A stretch of DNA of 64,000 bases from Posidoniimonas corsicana (GTDB lineage Bacteria > Planctomycetota > Planctomycetia > Pirellulales > Lacipirellulaceae), in assembly GCF_007859765.1 (NCBI RefSeq), contig NZ_SIHJ01000001.1, forward strand, positions 1,880,067 through 1,944,066, read 5' to 3'. A program made the position numbers and the translations under genes. The notes under the pieces are model-generated. The model saw only the letters and a list, made by a program, of their open reading frames with translations. It was not told where the DNA came from and made no database searches. Position 1 is the first letter of the stretch, and every line of letters starts with the position of its first letter. This document shows positions 18,968 to 26,325 of the stretch, piece after piece.

Positions 18968-19734
18968 TCAGCCATCACCGACGCGCGCCGACGTCGCATA
19001 GGCTGCGGCGACGCGTCTACATGGCCTATCTGGATCTGGACGAAACTGATTGGCTCGCGGACCGCGGGATCCTTCCGCAGCGCAGGGCGTACCACACCTA
19101 CCGCGATCGAGACCATGTGGGCGGGGCGGACGGAGACCTTAAAGACTCTCTGCTGCAATTCTTGTCCCGCGAACACGGTCTTCGCCCGGGAGGCCCGGTT
19201 CGGTTGCTGACTCAGCTGCGCGTCATGGGTCTCTACTTCAGTCCACTGAACCTGTACTACTGCTTCGACTCGTCCGGCGTGGACGTTCGGGCGGTGGTTG
19301 CCGAGGTCAGCAACACACCATGGAATGAAAGGCGCCGCTATGTGCTTTCAGACCTCAAACAGTCGGGACGACCAAAGCGTCTCGCGTTCGCTCACCCGAA
19401 AGACTTCCATGTCTCGCCATTCATGCCGATGGACATGACCTACCACTGGCGGCTGACCGAGCCAGGCCAAACGGTCGGCGTACGAATACAAGCAGTTCGT
19501 GCCGACAGGGTGGAACTGAACGCGACCATGGCGCTCAACCGCCGCGAACTAACTCCCGCCAATCTCTCAGCTCTTGCCTTGCGTCATCCCGTTGCACCGG
19601 TCCAGATCGTGGGCGGGATCTACTACCATGCCCTCAAGCTCTGGTGCAAGAAATGCCCCACCTTTCCCCACCCGTTGCGGACCGGGAATCCGCCGAACCA
19701 CAGCAGCGGAAGAGTCCCAGAGCACGCACCCTAG
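18940..19734 (+). CDS. DUF1365 domain protein
   Basis: The 264-residue protein matches DUF1365: SCLYEGVVSHHRRAPTSHRLRRRVYMAYLDLDE at the N-terminus, the block VRLLTQLRVMGLYFSPLNLYYCFD, and EVSNTPWNERRRYVL, then FHVSPFMPMDMTYHWRLTEPG. Function is unproven; genetic linkage to an FAD oxidoreductase and CFA synthase is conserved across many bacteria. It starts 28 bases before the end of the oxidoreductase gene, and the CFA synthase gene begins inside its 3' end, so the three are very likely co-translated. Soluble, with no signal peptide. The C-terminal 25 residues after KLWCKKCPTFPHP are covered by the overlapping gene and may be unconstrained. Confidence 0.87.
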   Translation: MQSCLYEGVVSHHRRAPTSHRLRRRVYMAYLDLDETDWLADRGILPQRRAYHTYRDRDHVGGADGDLKDSLLQFLSREHGLRPGGPVRLLTQLRVMGLYFSPLNLYYCFDSSGVDVRAVVAEVSNTPWNERRRYVLSDLKQSGRPKRLAFAHPKDFHVSPFMPMDMTYHWRLTEPGQTVGVRIQAVRADRVELNATMALNRRELTPANLSALALRHPVAPVQIVGGIYYHALKLWCKKCPTFPHPLRTGNPPNHSSGRVPEHAP

Positions 19735-20966
19735 GCGATCTCCTTCCTGCAATCAGTGGCCCGCCTAGAGTCATTGGAAGCGGCACGGCCCGCGCACTAG
19801 TGTTTCGCAAGCTGGGGACGATCCGCGATGGTCTCTTGCGTGTGCGGGAGGGCTCGCATGAAACAGTGTTCGGCCACAATACTGAGTGTGAAATTGAGGG
19901 CGAATTAGCTGTCCGCGACCAAGGTTTCTACTTGCTGCTTGCGACAGGTGGGGCGAACGGCGCCGCTGAGGCCTACCTGAGGGGGTACTGGGATACACCG
20001 GACCTGACGCGGGTCCTGCGGGTGATGGCTAGGAACCTCTCCACTTCCGCACGAATTGGGGGGCTGGCTAGCTGGCTGGTATCTCCTCTCACCTACCTCT
20101 CCAGGGCCGCCTGCCGCAACACAGTGCGGGGGAGCAGGAGGAACATCGCCGCCCACTACGACCTGAGCAACGAGTTCTTCGAGCTGATGCTCGACCCGAC
20201 GATGACGTACTCTTGCGGCGTGTTTGAGCATGAAATGTCGACGTTGGAGGAGGCTTCGCTTGAGAAGTACGACCGATTGTGTCGCCTAATCAGGCTGAGC
20301 GATGCCGACCACGTGCTGGAAATCGGTACCGGGTGGGGCGGATTCGCCGAGTTCGCCGTTGAAAGATACGGCTGCCGTGTCACCACGACAACGATATCGA
20401 AAGAGCAGCATGCGTACGCCAGCAAGCGGCTCCGCTCAGGCCGCTGCGCTGGTCGAGTTAACTTACTGCAAACCGATTACCGCGAGTTGACTGGAGAATT
20501 CGATAAGCTGGTATCTATTGAGATGATCGAGGCGGTGGGTGAGCAGTTCCTGCCTGAGTACTTCGCAAAGTGCTCATCGCTGCTGCGTCCACAGGGGGCA
20601 ATGGCCCTGCAGGCAATCACCATACCCGATCAACGATACGATCATTACCGCCGGGGTGTCGACTTCATTCAGAAGTACATCTTTCCGGGCGGTTTTCTTC
20701 CGAGTATTGGGAAGATTGCATCCTGCATTGGCGGCCACACTGACATGCGGCTGACGTACTCGGAGGACTTCAGCAGAGACTACGCTCAAACGCTCGCGGC
20801 CTGGCGTGGTCGGTTCTCAGAGAACCGGCGGCGAGTGCTCGAACTTGGGTTCGACCAACGCTTCCTGCGGATGTGGGAGTACTACCTATGCTATTGCGAG
20901 GCGGGGTTTCTCGAGAGGAAGGTTGGCGTCCACCAACTGTTGTACAGTAAACCACTTGCAAGGTAG
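19653..20966 (+). CDS. cfa: Cyclopropane-fatty-acyl-phospholipid synthase
   Basis: The 437-residue enzyme is a full-length CFA synthase, which transfers a methylene from SAM to the double bond of an acyl chain in a membrane phospholipid. After an N-terminal domain of about 140 residues come IAAHYDLSNEFFELMLDPTMTYSCGVF, the SAM motif VLEIGTGWGGFAEFA (about 220-234), SIEMIEAVGEQFLPEYFAKCSSLL with the conserved Glu of the bicarbonate site, and AITIPDQRYDHYRRGVDFIQKYIFPGGFLPS. ATG 19653 is chosen; GTG 19644 is close. It overlaps the DUF1365 gene by 82 bases and is the last gene of the rightward run. It is a paralogue of the shorter methyltransferase at the left of the island, so the island encodes two different acyl-chain methyltransferases. 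Confidence 0.92.
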   Translation: MPHLSPPVADRESAEPQQRKSPRARTLGDLLPAISGPPRVIGSGTARALVFRKLGTIRDGLLRVREGSHETVFGHNTECEIEGELAVRDQGFYLLLATGGANGAAEAYLRGYWDTPDLTRVLRVMARNLSTSARIGGLASWLVSPLTYLSRAACRNTVRGSRRNIAAHYDLSNEFFELMLDPTMTYSCGVFEHEMSTLEEASLEKYDRLCRLIRLSDADHVLEIGTGWGGFAEFAVERYGCRVTTTTISKEQHAYASKRLRSGRCAGRVNLLQTDYRELTGEFDKLVSIEMIEAVGEQFLPEYFAKCSSLLRPQGAMALQAITIPDQRYDHYRRGVDFIQKYIFPGGFLPSIGKIASCIGGHTDMRLTYSEDFSRDYAQTLAAWRGRFSENRRRVLELGFDQRFLRMWEYYLCYCEAGFLERKVGVHQLLYSKPLAR

Positions 20967-21009
20967 GCAAGTAAGACGCGTATAAATGCAGTTAGTCGCA
21001 GATGCTCAA

Positions 21010-21879
21010 CTAAGACTCCGGCATCGCGTTGCGAAGCGTGCCTGCGAAGGCCTCGAGATGCTGCATGTTATCGCAGTAGGCGGCGTACTGCATCTGGCGC
21101 CGGGTGGATTCTTTCAGGGCCGTCCCCCCGACCACGAATGCGGTCGTTGAACCGTGTTCGTTGTAGAGGCGGTCGTACTCGGCTAGAAACCGGCTTTCGT
21201 CAGTCAGGTAAGAGCAGCTCACCCACAAGAGTTTGGGCCGTCGCACGCGGATTGCTTGATCAAGCGACGCCAGCGGCAGGTTCGAACCCAATGAAAAGGC
21301 ATTCCACTGGCAGTCCTTGAGGACCAGCTCGGCCATAGTCGTAGCGAGCGAGTAGTGGTCGCCCGCGGTTGAGCAGCCTATCGCGATTGGCGCCTTCGCC
21401 ACCCTAGGGAGGAACGTCGAAAGCTCCTGCAGGACGCGGTGAAGAATTACGCACGCGTGACGCTCCTGGAACACCTCAGCGTCCCCGCACGACCACGCGT
21501 CGCCGATCCGCTCGAATGCCAGTGCGAAGACCTCATCGCAGACGCGGCTCAGCTTGAACTCGGCAAGGTAAAGATCTATTGCGACCTGCCTGGCGCTCTG
21601 CTCGTCGCCCCGCAGCAGCGCGTCGGTCAGCCCGGTGACGGCGCGATCCAGCACGAATTCCCCTTTACCGCTGGTGGCGGGGAGCCCGAGTGCTTCTGGA
21701 AAGGCGAGTTTGTGTTTCGAGTCTGCTAGAAAACGCATCAAGGAGGGCAACGAGACACGTCGGTGTCCTCCTGGTGTGTACTCCGTCTCAATTACCCCCT
21801 TGTCACACCAACGCTTCACCGACGACTCGCTGACCGCCAGGGCCCTTGCGACCTGCTTTGGCGTGATTCGACTGACCAT
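21010..21879 (-). CDS. MerR-type HTH regulator with B12-binding-like domain (LitR/CarH architecture)
   Basis: The 289-residue protein has an N-terminal MerR-like helix-turn-helix (TPKQVARALAVSESSVKRWCDKGVI, then GGHRRV) at about 5-50, and a C-terminal cobalamin-binding-like module of about 75-285. LitR and CarH regulators with this layout use adenosylcobalamin as a light sensor. Here the hallmarks are altered: the Wx9EH motif of the helical cap reads W129, then E139-R-H141, and the ExHxxG motif reads GDHYSL, with the lower-ligand His175 kept but its Glu and Gly replaced. The SLGSNLPLASLDQAI region fits the fold. B12 binding is therefore uncertain. Divergent from the sigma factor gene; a TTGCCC-17-TACAAT promoter precedes it. 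It probably represses or senses for the lipid genes upstream. Confidence 0.82.
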   Translation of the reverse strand: MVSRITPKQVARALAVSESSVKRWCDKGVIETEYTPGGHRRVSLPSLMRFLADSKHKLAFPEALGLPATSGKGEFVLDRAVTGLTDALLRGDEQSARQVAIDLYLAEFKLSRVCDEVFALAFERIGDAWSCGDAEVFQERHACVILHRVLQELSTFLPRVAKAPIAIGCSTAGDHYSLATTMAELVLKDCQWNAFSLGSNLPLASLDQAIRVRRPKLLWVSCSYLTDESRFLAEYDRLYNEHGSTTAFVVGGTALKESTRRQMQYAAYCDNMQHLEAFAGTLRNAMPES

Positions 21880-21943
21880 GCTGGCGTTCAGGTGATTTGC
21901 ACGAATTTACTGCTGATCCAATCCCAGCGATTTTGCCTAAAGC

Positions 21944-21972
21944 ATTGTAGAACAAACCTGATTCTCGGGCAA
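21944..21972 (-). promoter_or_regulatory. Sigma-70-type promoter for the MerR-like regulator
   Basis: On the minus strand TTGCCC (21972-21967) is followed after exactly 17 bases by TACAAT (21949-21944), 65 bases from the ATG. The -10 hexamer sits in the heptamer CTACAAT also present in the palindrome at 15895-15906, which suggests co-regulation or autoregulation. Confidence 0.55.
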
Positions 21973-22041
21973 ATTGGCGTATATGCTGTGGATGCGGCTA
22001 CCCGGTCGGGGTGGTCTGAGGAGTTTTTCTGATTATTTTGG

Positions 22042-22070
22042 TTGAATTCATACGGCGAACTCCATATGAT
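22042..22070 (+). promoter_or_regulatory. Sigma-70-type promoter for the sigma factor gene
   Basis: TTGAAT (22042-22047) and TATGAT (22065-22070) are separated by exactly 17 bases. The predicted transcript would have a leader of about 38 bases, ending in the ribosome binding site GGAGAG (22102-22107) 7 bases before ATG 22115. This is one of the clearest promoters in the window and uses housekeeping-like boxes. Confidence 0.65.
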
Positions 22071-22114
22071 CGAGTGAGCGTTTTGAACGAATTGCACGCC
22101 CGGAGAGTCCAAAC

Positions 22115-23053
22115 ATGACTGCTCTAATCGACACGGCACCCCCTGCTTCTCCTAGCGAGTCGCCTTCTCAAGCTAGGTCGCTCGAGATGCTGATGTCAGC
22201 GGATACGTCGTTCATCCCGAATGATGGCTTCTCTACCCGCACGAAAGTTAGGCGATGCGCGACCTGGGAGCGCCTGCGTAGTCAGCTGACAGGTCGATCC
22301 GACGGGAGAAAATCCACCGGCCCGGTAGCAGGACTTGGGTCGACTGAGCTCTTGTCGCCCGCGGAGGAGGCTGAGTTGTTCCTCCGCATGAACTTCCTCA
22401 AGTTCAGGACCAGCGCACTAAAGAAGAGAATCGCACGCGGCGAACAGAGAACAGAGTTGATAGAGCGTGCAACCGTGCTGCTCGATGAAGCATTGGCGGT
22501 CCGCAACCATTTAATTACCGCCAACATGCGACTAGTCATGGCTGTGGCCAAGAAGTACGTGTCGCCTGTACATGCGTTCGACGAGCTGGTGAGCGAGGGC
22601 ACGATGACGCTCATGCACGCAGTCGACAAGTTCGATGCCGATCGCGGGTTCCGATTCAGCACCTACGCCTACCGCTCAATTGCCCGGAATCTCTACAGGT
22701 GCGTGATGGATGCTCAGAAGGAAAAACAGCGTGTTCCCTGCAGCGTTGAAGAGCACGCCGTGGAGCCAGTGTCTGAGTCACAGGGGTCTGCCGCTCTGGA
22801 CCAATCTTGGCAGAATGTCCGGCGATTGGCTTACTCGATGCTTGAGGGATTGGACCGCCGCGAGAAGTTCATCATCCGCAGCCGTTACGCCTTAGGTGCT
22901 CACCGCAAACCTCGGACATTCCAGTACTTGGCGGACAAGCTTGGCATCTCCAAAGAACGCGCTCGACAACTCGAAGGGCGGGCCGTCAGCAAGCTCAAGC
23001 AGATGGCCGAATCCTACGACCGCGACGAGTTGTTTGGAGCGGTCGTCTCGTAA
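22115..23053 (+). CDS. Sigma-70 family RNA polymerase sigma factor lacking an evident region 3
   Basis: The 312-residue protein has an unconserved N-terminus of about 75 residues, then a region 1.2-like SPAEEAELFLRMNFLKF, region 2 with VRNHLITANMRLVMAVAKKY and VSEGTMTLMHAVDKFDADRGFRFSTYAYRSIARNL (2.1-2.4), and region 4 with LDRREKFIIRSRYALG and the helix-turn-helix FQYLADKLGISKERARQLEGRAVSKLKQM. Between regions 2 and 4 only about 45 residues occur, too few for a normal region 3 domain. It is thus group-2/3-like in regions 1.2, 2 and 4, but two-domain in layout. A clear promoter and GGAGAG site precede ATG 22115. Divergent pairing with the MerR/B12-like regulator suggests it drives the lipid island under a stress signal. 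Confidence 0.88.
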   Translation: MTALIDTAPPASPSESPSQARSLEMLMSADTSFIPNDGFSTRTKVRRCATWERLRSQLTGRSDGRKSTGPVAGLGSTELLSPAEEAELFLRMNFLKFRTSALKKRIARGEQRTELIERATVLLDEALAVRNHLITANMRLVMAVAKKYVSPVHAFDELVSEGTMTLMHAVDKFDADRGFRFSTYAYRSIARNLYRCVMDAQKEKQRVPCSVEEHAVEPVSESQGSAALDQSWQNVRRLAYSMLEGLDRREKFIIRSRYALGAHRKPRTFQYLADKLGISKERARQLEGRAVSKLKQMAESYDRDELFGAVVS

Positions 23054-23073
23054 GTTTGGGTTGATTCCATCTT

Positions 23074-23092
23074 ACTTGGTGGTGCACCGAGT
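23074..23092 (+). terminator. Hairpin after the sigma factor gene
   Basis: ACTTGGTG and CACCGAGT form an 8-base-pair stem (one G-T pair) with a 3-base loop, 20 bases after the sigma factor stop. No T run follows, so it is a weak terminator candidate. Confidence 0.3.
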
Positions 23093-23257
23093 TGAGTGTA
23101 ACGAGTTTTCGTTGCGGCGTGGTCGCAGCGGACGGTAGACGCTCTGGCCGTGTCACGCGATCTGCTGCTATGCCCGTTACACTCTTACCATCTCGACGAG
23201 TTCTACTGCGACGCTCAGACTATACGCCTCGTTCATTTTGAGCAGGCAGTCCCAGAT

Positions 23258-26023
23258 CTATCGATCGACGCGGCGTACGATCACTTGCTCCGACCGGCCT
23301 CCATCGAGAACGGGCACGTCGAACGACCAGGTCGAATCTGCAGAACTGCAAGAATGGTCGCCTAGCGTTTTCCCGCCTGCTGTGGCCCGCCACAGCCCCT
23401 GCTGCGGGAGCGAGACGGTCACTGGCGTGGAACCTCGCACCGGGTTGTCGCTCTCGATGCGGAACGCGATTGAGGACAAATCTGTCGATAGCTCGAGTTG
23501 CTCGCCGGATTGGAAGCGGTCTGTTTCAAGCAGCAAGTGGAGTTTGCGATCGTCTAGCAATGCGTGGAACCGTCGGCGTAGCCCGTCACGTGGTTCGACT
23601 CTAAGCCTTTTCCCATCCGACTCTGACAGGGCGCCGCCGAAGCAGAAACGCCCGAAGATGGGGTCATCGGCGAGCACGGTCGCCGCCGATCGCAGCGCAC
23701 CGCAGTATCCGAGGTCGATCTCGCACGCGTAATACCAAGCACCACGGTGGTGGGGCTGGTTCAGCCACGTCTCGCCCGATAGCGCGGGCTCGAAGCCGCC
23801 TCCAGCGGCGCCATCGTGTTGCTTGCCTGGATACCAGTAGCCGTAGTTGGACTCCGGCGTGCCGGAGTTCATCAGCGCCCACGAGCTCAGGTACGACGTG
23901 TAACCGAGCCTGAGGTACTCCGCCGGCTCGTCCGCGTAGTAGAGTCCGTAGTCGAGCACCGACCAACCGCCCATCTGCGCCATATAGCTGAGTGTGTATC
24001 CGTCACCGCCGCGGCCGCGGTAGTCGCTCCCCAGGTAGTAGTACGCCGGTTCGATGACGCCCCGACAGAACAGGTTTGCGGCGAGCTGCTTTTCCATGAA
24101 GGCCTTCGCCTCTTGCCTAGTGTAGCCAAGGGACTCTCCGGTGCCGGCTGATGCGGACGCCTGCTCCACGGCGTACTTCGCCAGCGCGTGGGTCGACTCG
24201 AAGCCGGTCGAGTCGAAAGCGTACTCCGACTGGAATAGATCGATCTTTCCGTTAACAAACTGCTCCGCCTTGTGCGCCCAGCACTGCCGCAGGAGCCGCG
24301 CCTCGGCCTGCCTGCCGGCGCGCTCCAATGCATCAATCAGATCGACCAGGACCAGCTCGTTGTAGTATCCGGTGGGATAGCCCGACCACTGCACGATATC
24401 CCACGGGACCGTGAACATAGCCCACGCCGTACCGAACGCCCGTTGCAAGTACTCTTCGGCGGTCAGTCGCGTACGGATGTTGGGGAAGTCGCGGGCCAAG
24501 CGGTGCATGTGGTAGTAGATGAGCACGATGTGGGGGTAGTCGTAAGTTCTCCACAGGTGCTGCTGGCCCTTCTCGCCCGGATCGTCACTCTCGCGGTTCT
24601 GCTTCCAGTCTGGGATTCCGTAGATCCCGTAGGAGTAGGGTTCCGTCGTGGTGCGCTGCAGGCCGCCCCAGACGAAGTGCTCGACGTAGTCGTCCAGCGC
24701 AGTGACTTCCCGCTGATCGGGGTACTCGGAATTTTTGGCCGCCAGGAAGGCGGGCTTGCAGAGTCCTGGGTCGTCGCAGGTGACCTCGTAGATCCTCCAC
24801 CCCTTGATCCGGTCGTAGTTGTCTGGTCCGAGCAGGACGCCGCTCTCCATATTCCATTCCGAGATCAGCCCGTGGTACCACTTGCTCGGGTCCAGATGCT
24901 GACAGCGGGCGATGAAGCTGGCGCGCTTCTTGATCAACGTCTCCAGCGGCTCGGTAGAGAAGTACTCGAGGTAGACGTGGCGTCCGTCGCCGTAGCTGAC
25001 CTTGAGGCGGTTCTCGCCTAGCTTGCCGAACTTGACGCGCCAACGGCTGTAGTCGCCATTCGGAGGCAGCTTGTCGATCTGGGTTTCCTCGGGGAACTCG
25101 GCTTCCACCAAAGCGATGGGGTGCTGACAGCGAAGCGCGAGTTCCGCGTGGAGATCCGACGGGATCGTCATGCCGGGCGCGACATGGATGTCGACCAGGC
25201 CGTTCTGGACCAGCAGGTCGCGGACGTGGTCGTAGTCGTCTGCCCACTGGAAACGGAACGAGTAGGTGCGTTTGCTGCGTCGGGCGCCCTTGGGCTGCAG
25301 GATGGCGGTGGTGTGGGGCTGCCGCCACTTGCCTCCCTGCTCAGACGTCTCTGGCCCAATCACGCCGGAGTGGGCGTAAGCGCGGTACAGCCCGCGTTTC
25401 ACGTCCCAGTACTCAAGAGCTGTGTCGCCGATGGGCGTCATTGTCAGGTAGGGGCCAACGCTATTCGAACGCATCCAGAAGAAGAATGACCCATGCCCAG
25501 ATACGAAGCTATGCTTCAGCACCGATGTTGTAGCCGAACCGCGTGCGAATCGCGTATTCATCGGCAGCGGAAACGCGAGGTCTCCCACCTCGATGGGCGC
25601 TTCGCTTGTGTTCTCTAGAGTTACTGTCCAATCGATCGACTCCGTGGCAACGCGGATCGCAATCGTGACGTTCAGCTTAGGTGCAGGTATCGCGTAGGTT
25701 GTGGTGCGCTCGCTGGCGCCGCCATTCGATTGCGTCGCTCCCTTCTCTGCCAGGTCTGAGGTGCTGATCGACCGCCATTCTCCTCCCGGTTTCCGCAGCC
25801 TCAGGTCGACGTCGCCAAGTCGCGCCCCCGAACGGATGTAGGGAGTATCGAACGCGTCGTCGACCCTGCGCAGATCGACGATCGCACCATCGGACCACTC
25901 AACCTTGAAGGTCTCGGAAGGCGATGCAAGACACGTGCCCGCGCTAAGCGTGCACAGCGTCAAGAGCACCGCGGTTGTCGAAGGACGCGACAGTGTGACT
26001 TGGGGCGATCTGGGAGCTCTCAT
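23258..26023 (-). CDS. Secreted DUF5695-like protein
   Basis: The 921-residue protein begins at ATG 26023 with a signal peptide (hydrophobic TTAVLLTLCTLSAGTCLAS around residues 16-35). The frame is open another 57 codons upstream, but those codons look non-coding. The body starts with KVEWSDGAIVDLRRVDDAFDTPYIRSGARLGDVDLRLRKPGGEW and is rich in Trp and Tyr, with GLISEWNMESGVLLGPDN, YDYPHIVLIYYHMHRLARDFP and YYYLGSDYRGRGGDGYTLSYMAQMGGW in the helical second half. This is the pattern of DUF5695, a family with a beta-rich N-terminal part and an (alpha/alpha)-toroid-like part similar to glycosidases; no substrate is established. The name is assigned from memory of family style and is uncertain. 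It is the last gene of a leftward set with the two genes to its right, 302 bases apart. Confidence 0.72.
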   Translation of the reverse strand: MRAPRSPQVTLSRPSTTAVLLTLCTLSAGTCLASPSETFKVEWSDGAIVDLRRVDDAFDTPYIRSGARLGDVDLRLRKPGGEWRSISTSDLAEKGATQSNGGASERTTTYAIPAPKLNVTIAIRVATESIDWTVTLENTSEAPIEVGDLAFPLPMNTRFARGSATTSVLKHSFVSGHGSFFFWMRSNSVGPYLTMTPIGDTALEYWDVKRGLYRAYAHSGVIGPETSEQGGKWRQPHTTAILQPKGARRSKRTYSFRFQWADDYDHVRDLLVQNGLVDIHVAPGMTIPSDLHAELALRCQHPIALVEAEFPEETQIDKLPPNGDYSRWRVKFGKLGENRLKVSYGDGRHVYLEYFSTEPLETLIKKRASFIARCQHLDPSKWYHGLISEWNMESGVLLGPDNYDRIKGWRIYEVTCDDPGLCKPAFLAAKNSEYPDQREVTALDDYVEHFVWGGLQRTTTEPYSYGIYGIPDWKQNRESDDPGEKGQQHLWRTYDYPHIVLIYYHMHRLARDFPNIRTRLTAEEYLQRAFGTAWAMFTVPWDIVQWSGYPTGYYNELVLVDLIDALERAGRQAEARLLRQCWAHKAEQFVNGKIDLFQSEYAFDSTGFESTHALAKYAVEQASASAGTGESLGYTRQEAKAFMEKQLAANLFCRGVIEPAYYYLGSDYRGRGGDGYTLSYMAQMGGWSVLDYGLYYADEPAEYLRLGYTSYLSSWALMNSGTPESNYGYWYPGKQHDGAAGGGFEPALSGETWLNQPHHRGAWYYACEIDLGYCGALRSAATVLADDPIFGRFCFGGALSESDGKRLRVEPRDGLRRRFHALLDDRKLHLLLETDRFQSGEQLELSTDLSSIAFRIESDNPVRGSTPVTVSLPQQGLWRATAGGKTLGDHSCSSADSTWSFDVPVLDGGRSEQVIVRRVDR

Positions 26024-26325
26024 CGCTCGGCATCCTGTGGTTGTGGCGGGCGCGCAACCGCCAATCAACACGCCCTTCGCACTTTGTGGGTTAGGGGGCA
26101 AGTCCGGCCGCAGTTTTGCGCGACGCTGTTGCAACGCGGTCGCTCGCGGGTTAACTCGACGCAGGCGGGTTGCGTTCGAGTAGTGCCTGACCACTAGGGG
26201 CCGGCCTCGTTCTTAAGCCGAGTGCTCGGCAAACGGCCGCTGATGTGGCGTTCGCCAGCTTCGAAAGTTACTGCGTGGGGAGGACTTAGGCGGGAACTCT
26301 GGTGCGCTATGCATCTCAAGGCGAG
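26024..26325. other. Intergenic region upstream of the DUF5695-like gene
   Basis: The in-frame upstream extension of the DUF5695-like gene crosses it without any recognisable protein. No clear promoter, repeat or RNA was seen. Confidence 0.45.

Noticed and set aside
24272-25021. 249-codon frame opposite the DUF5695-like gene
   Set aside because: Repetitive Val/Asp/Gly-rich composition of a reverse-strand shadow; no independent evidence.
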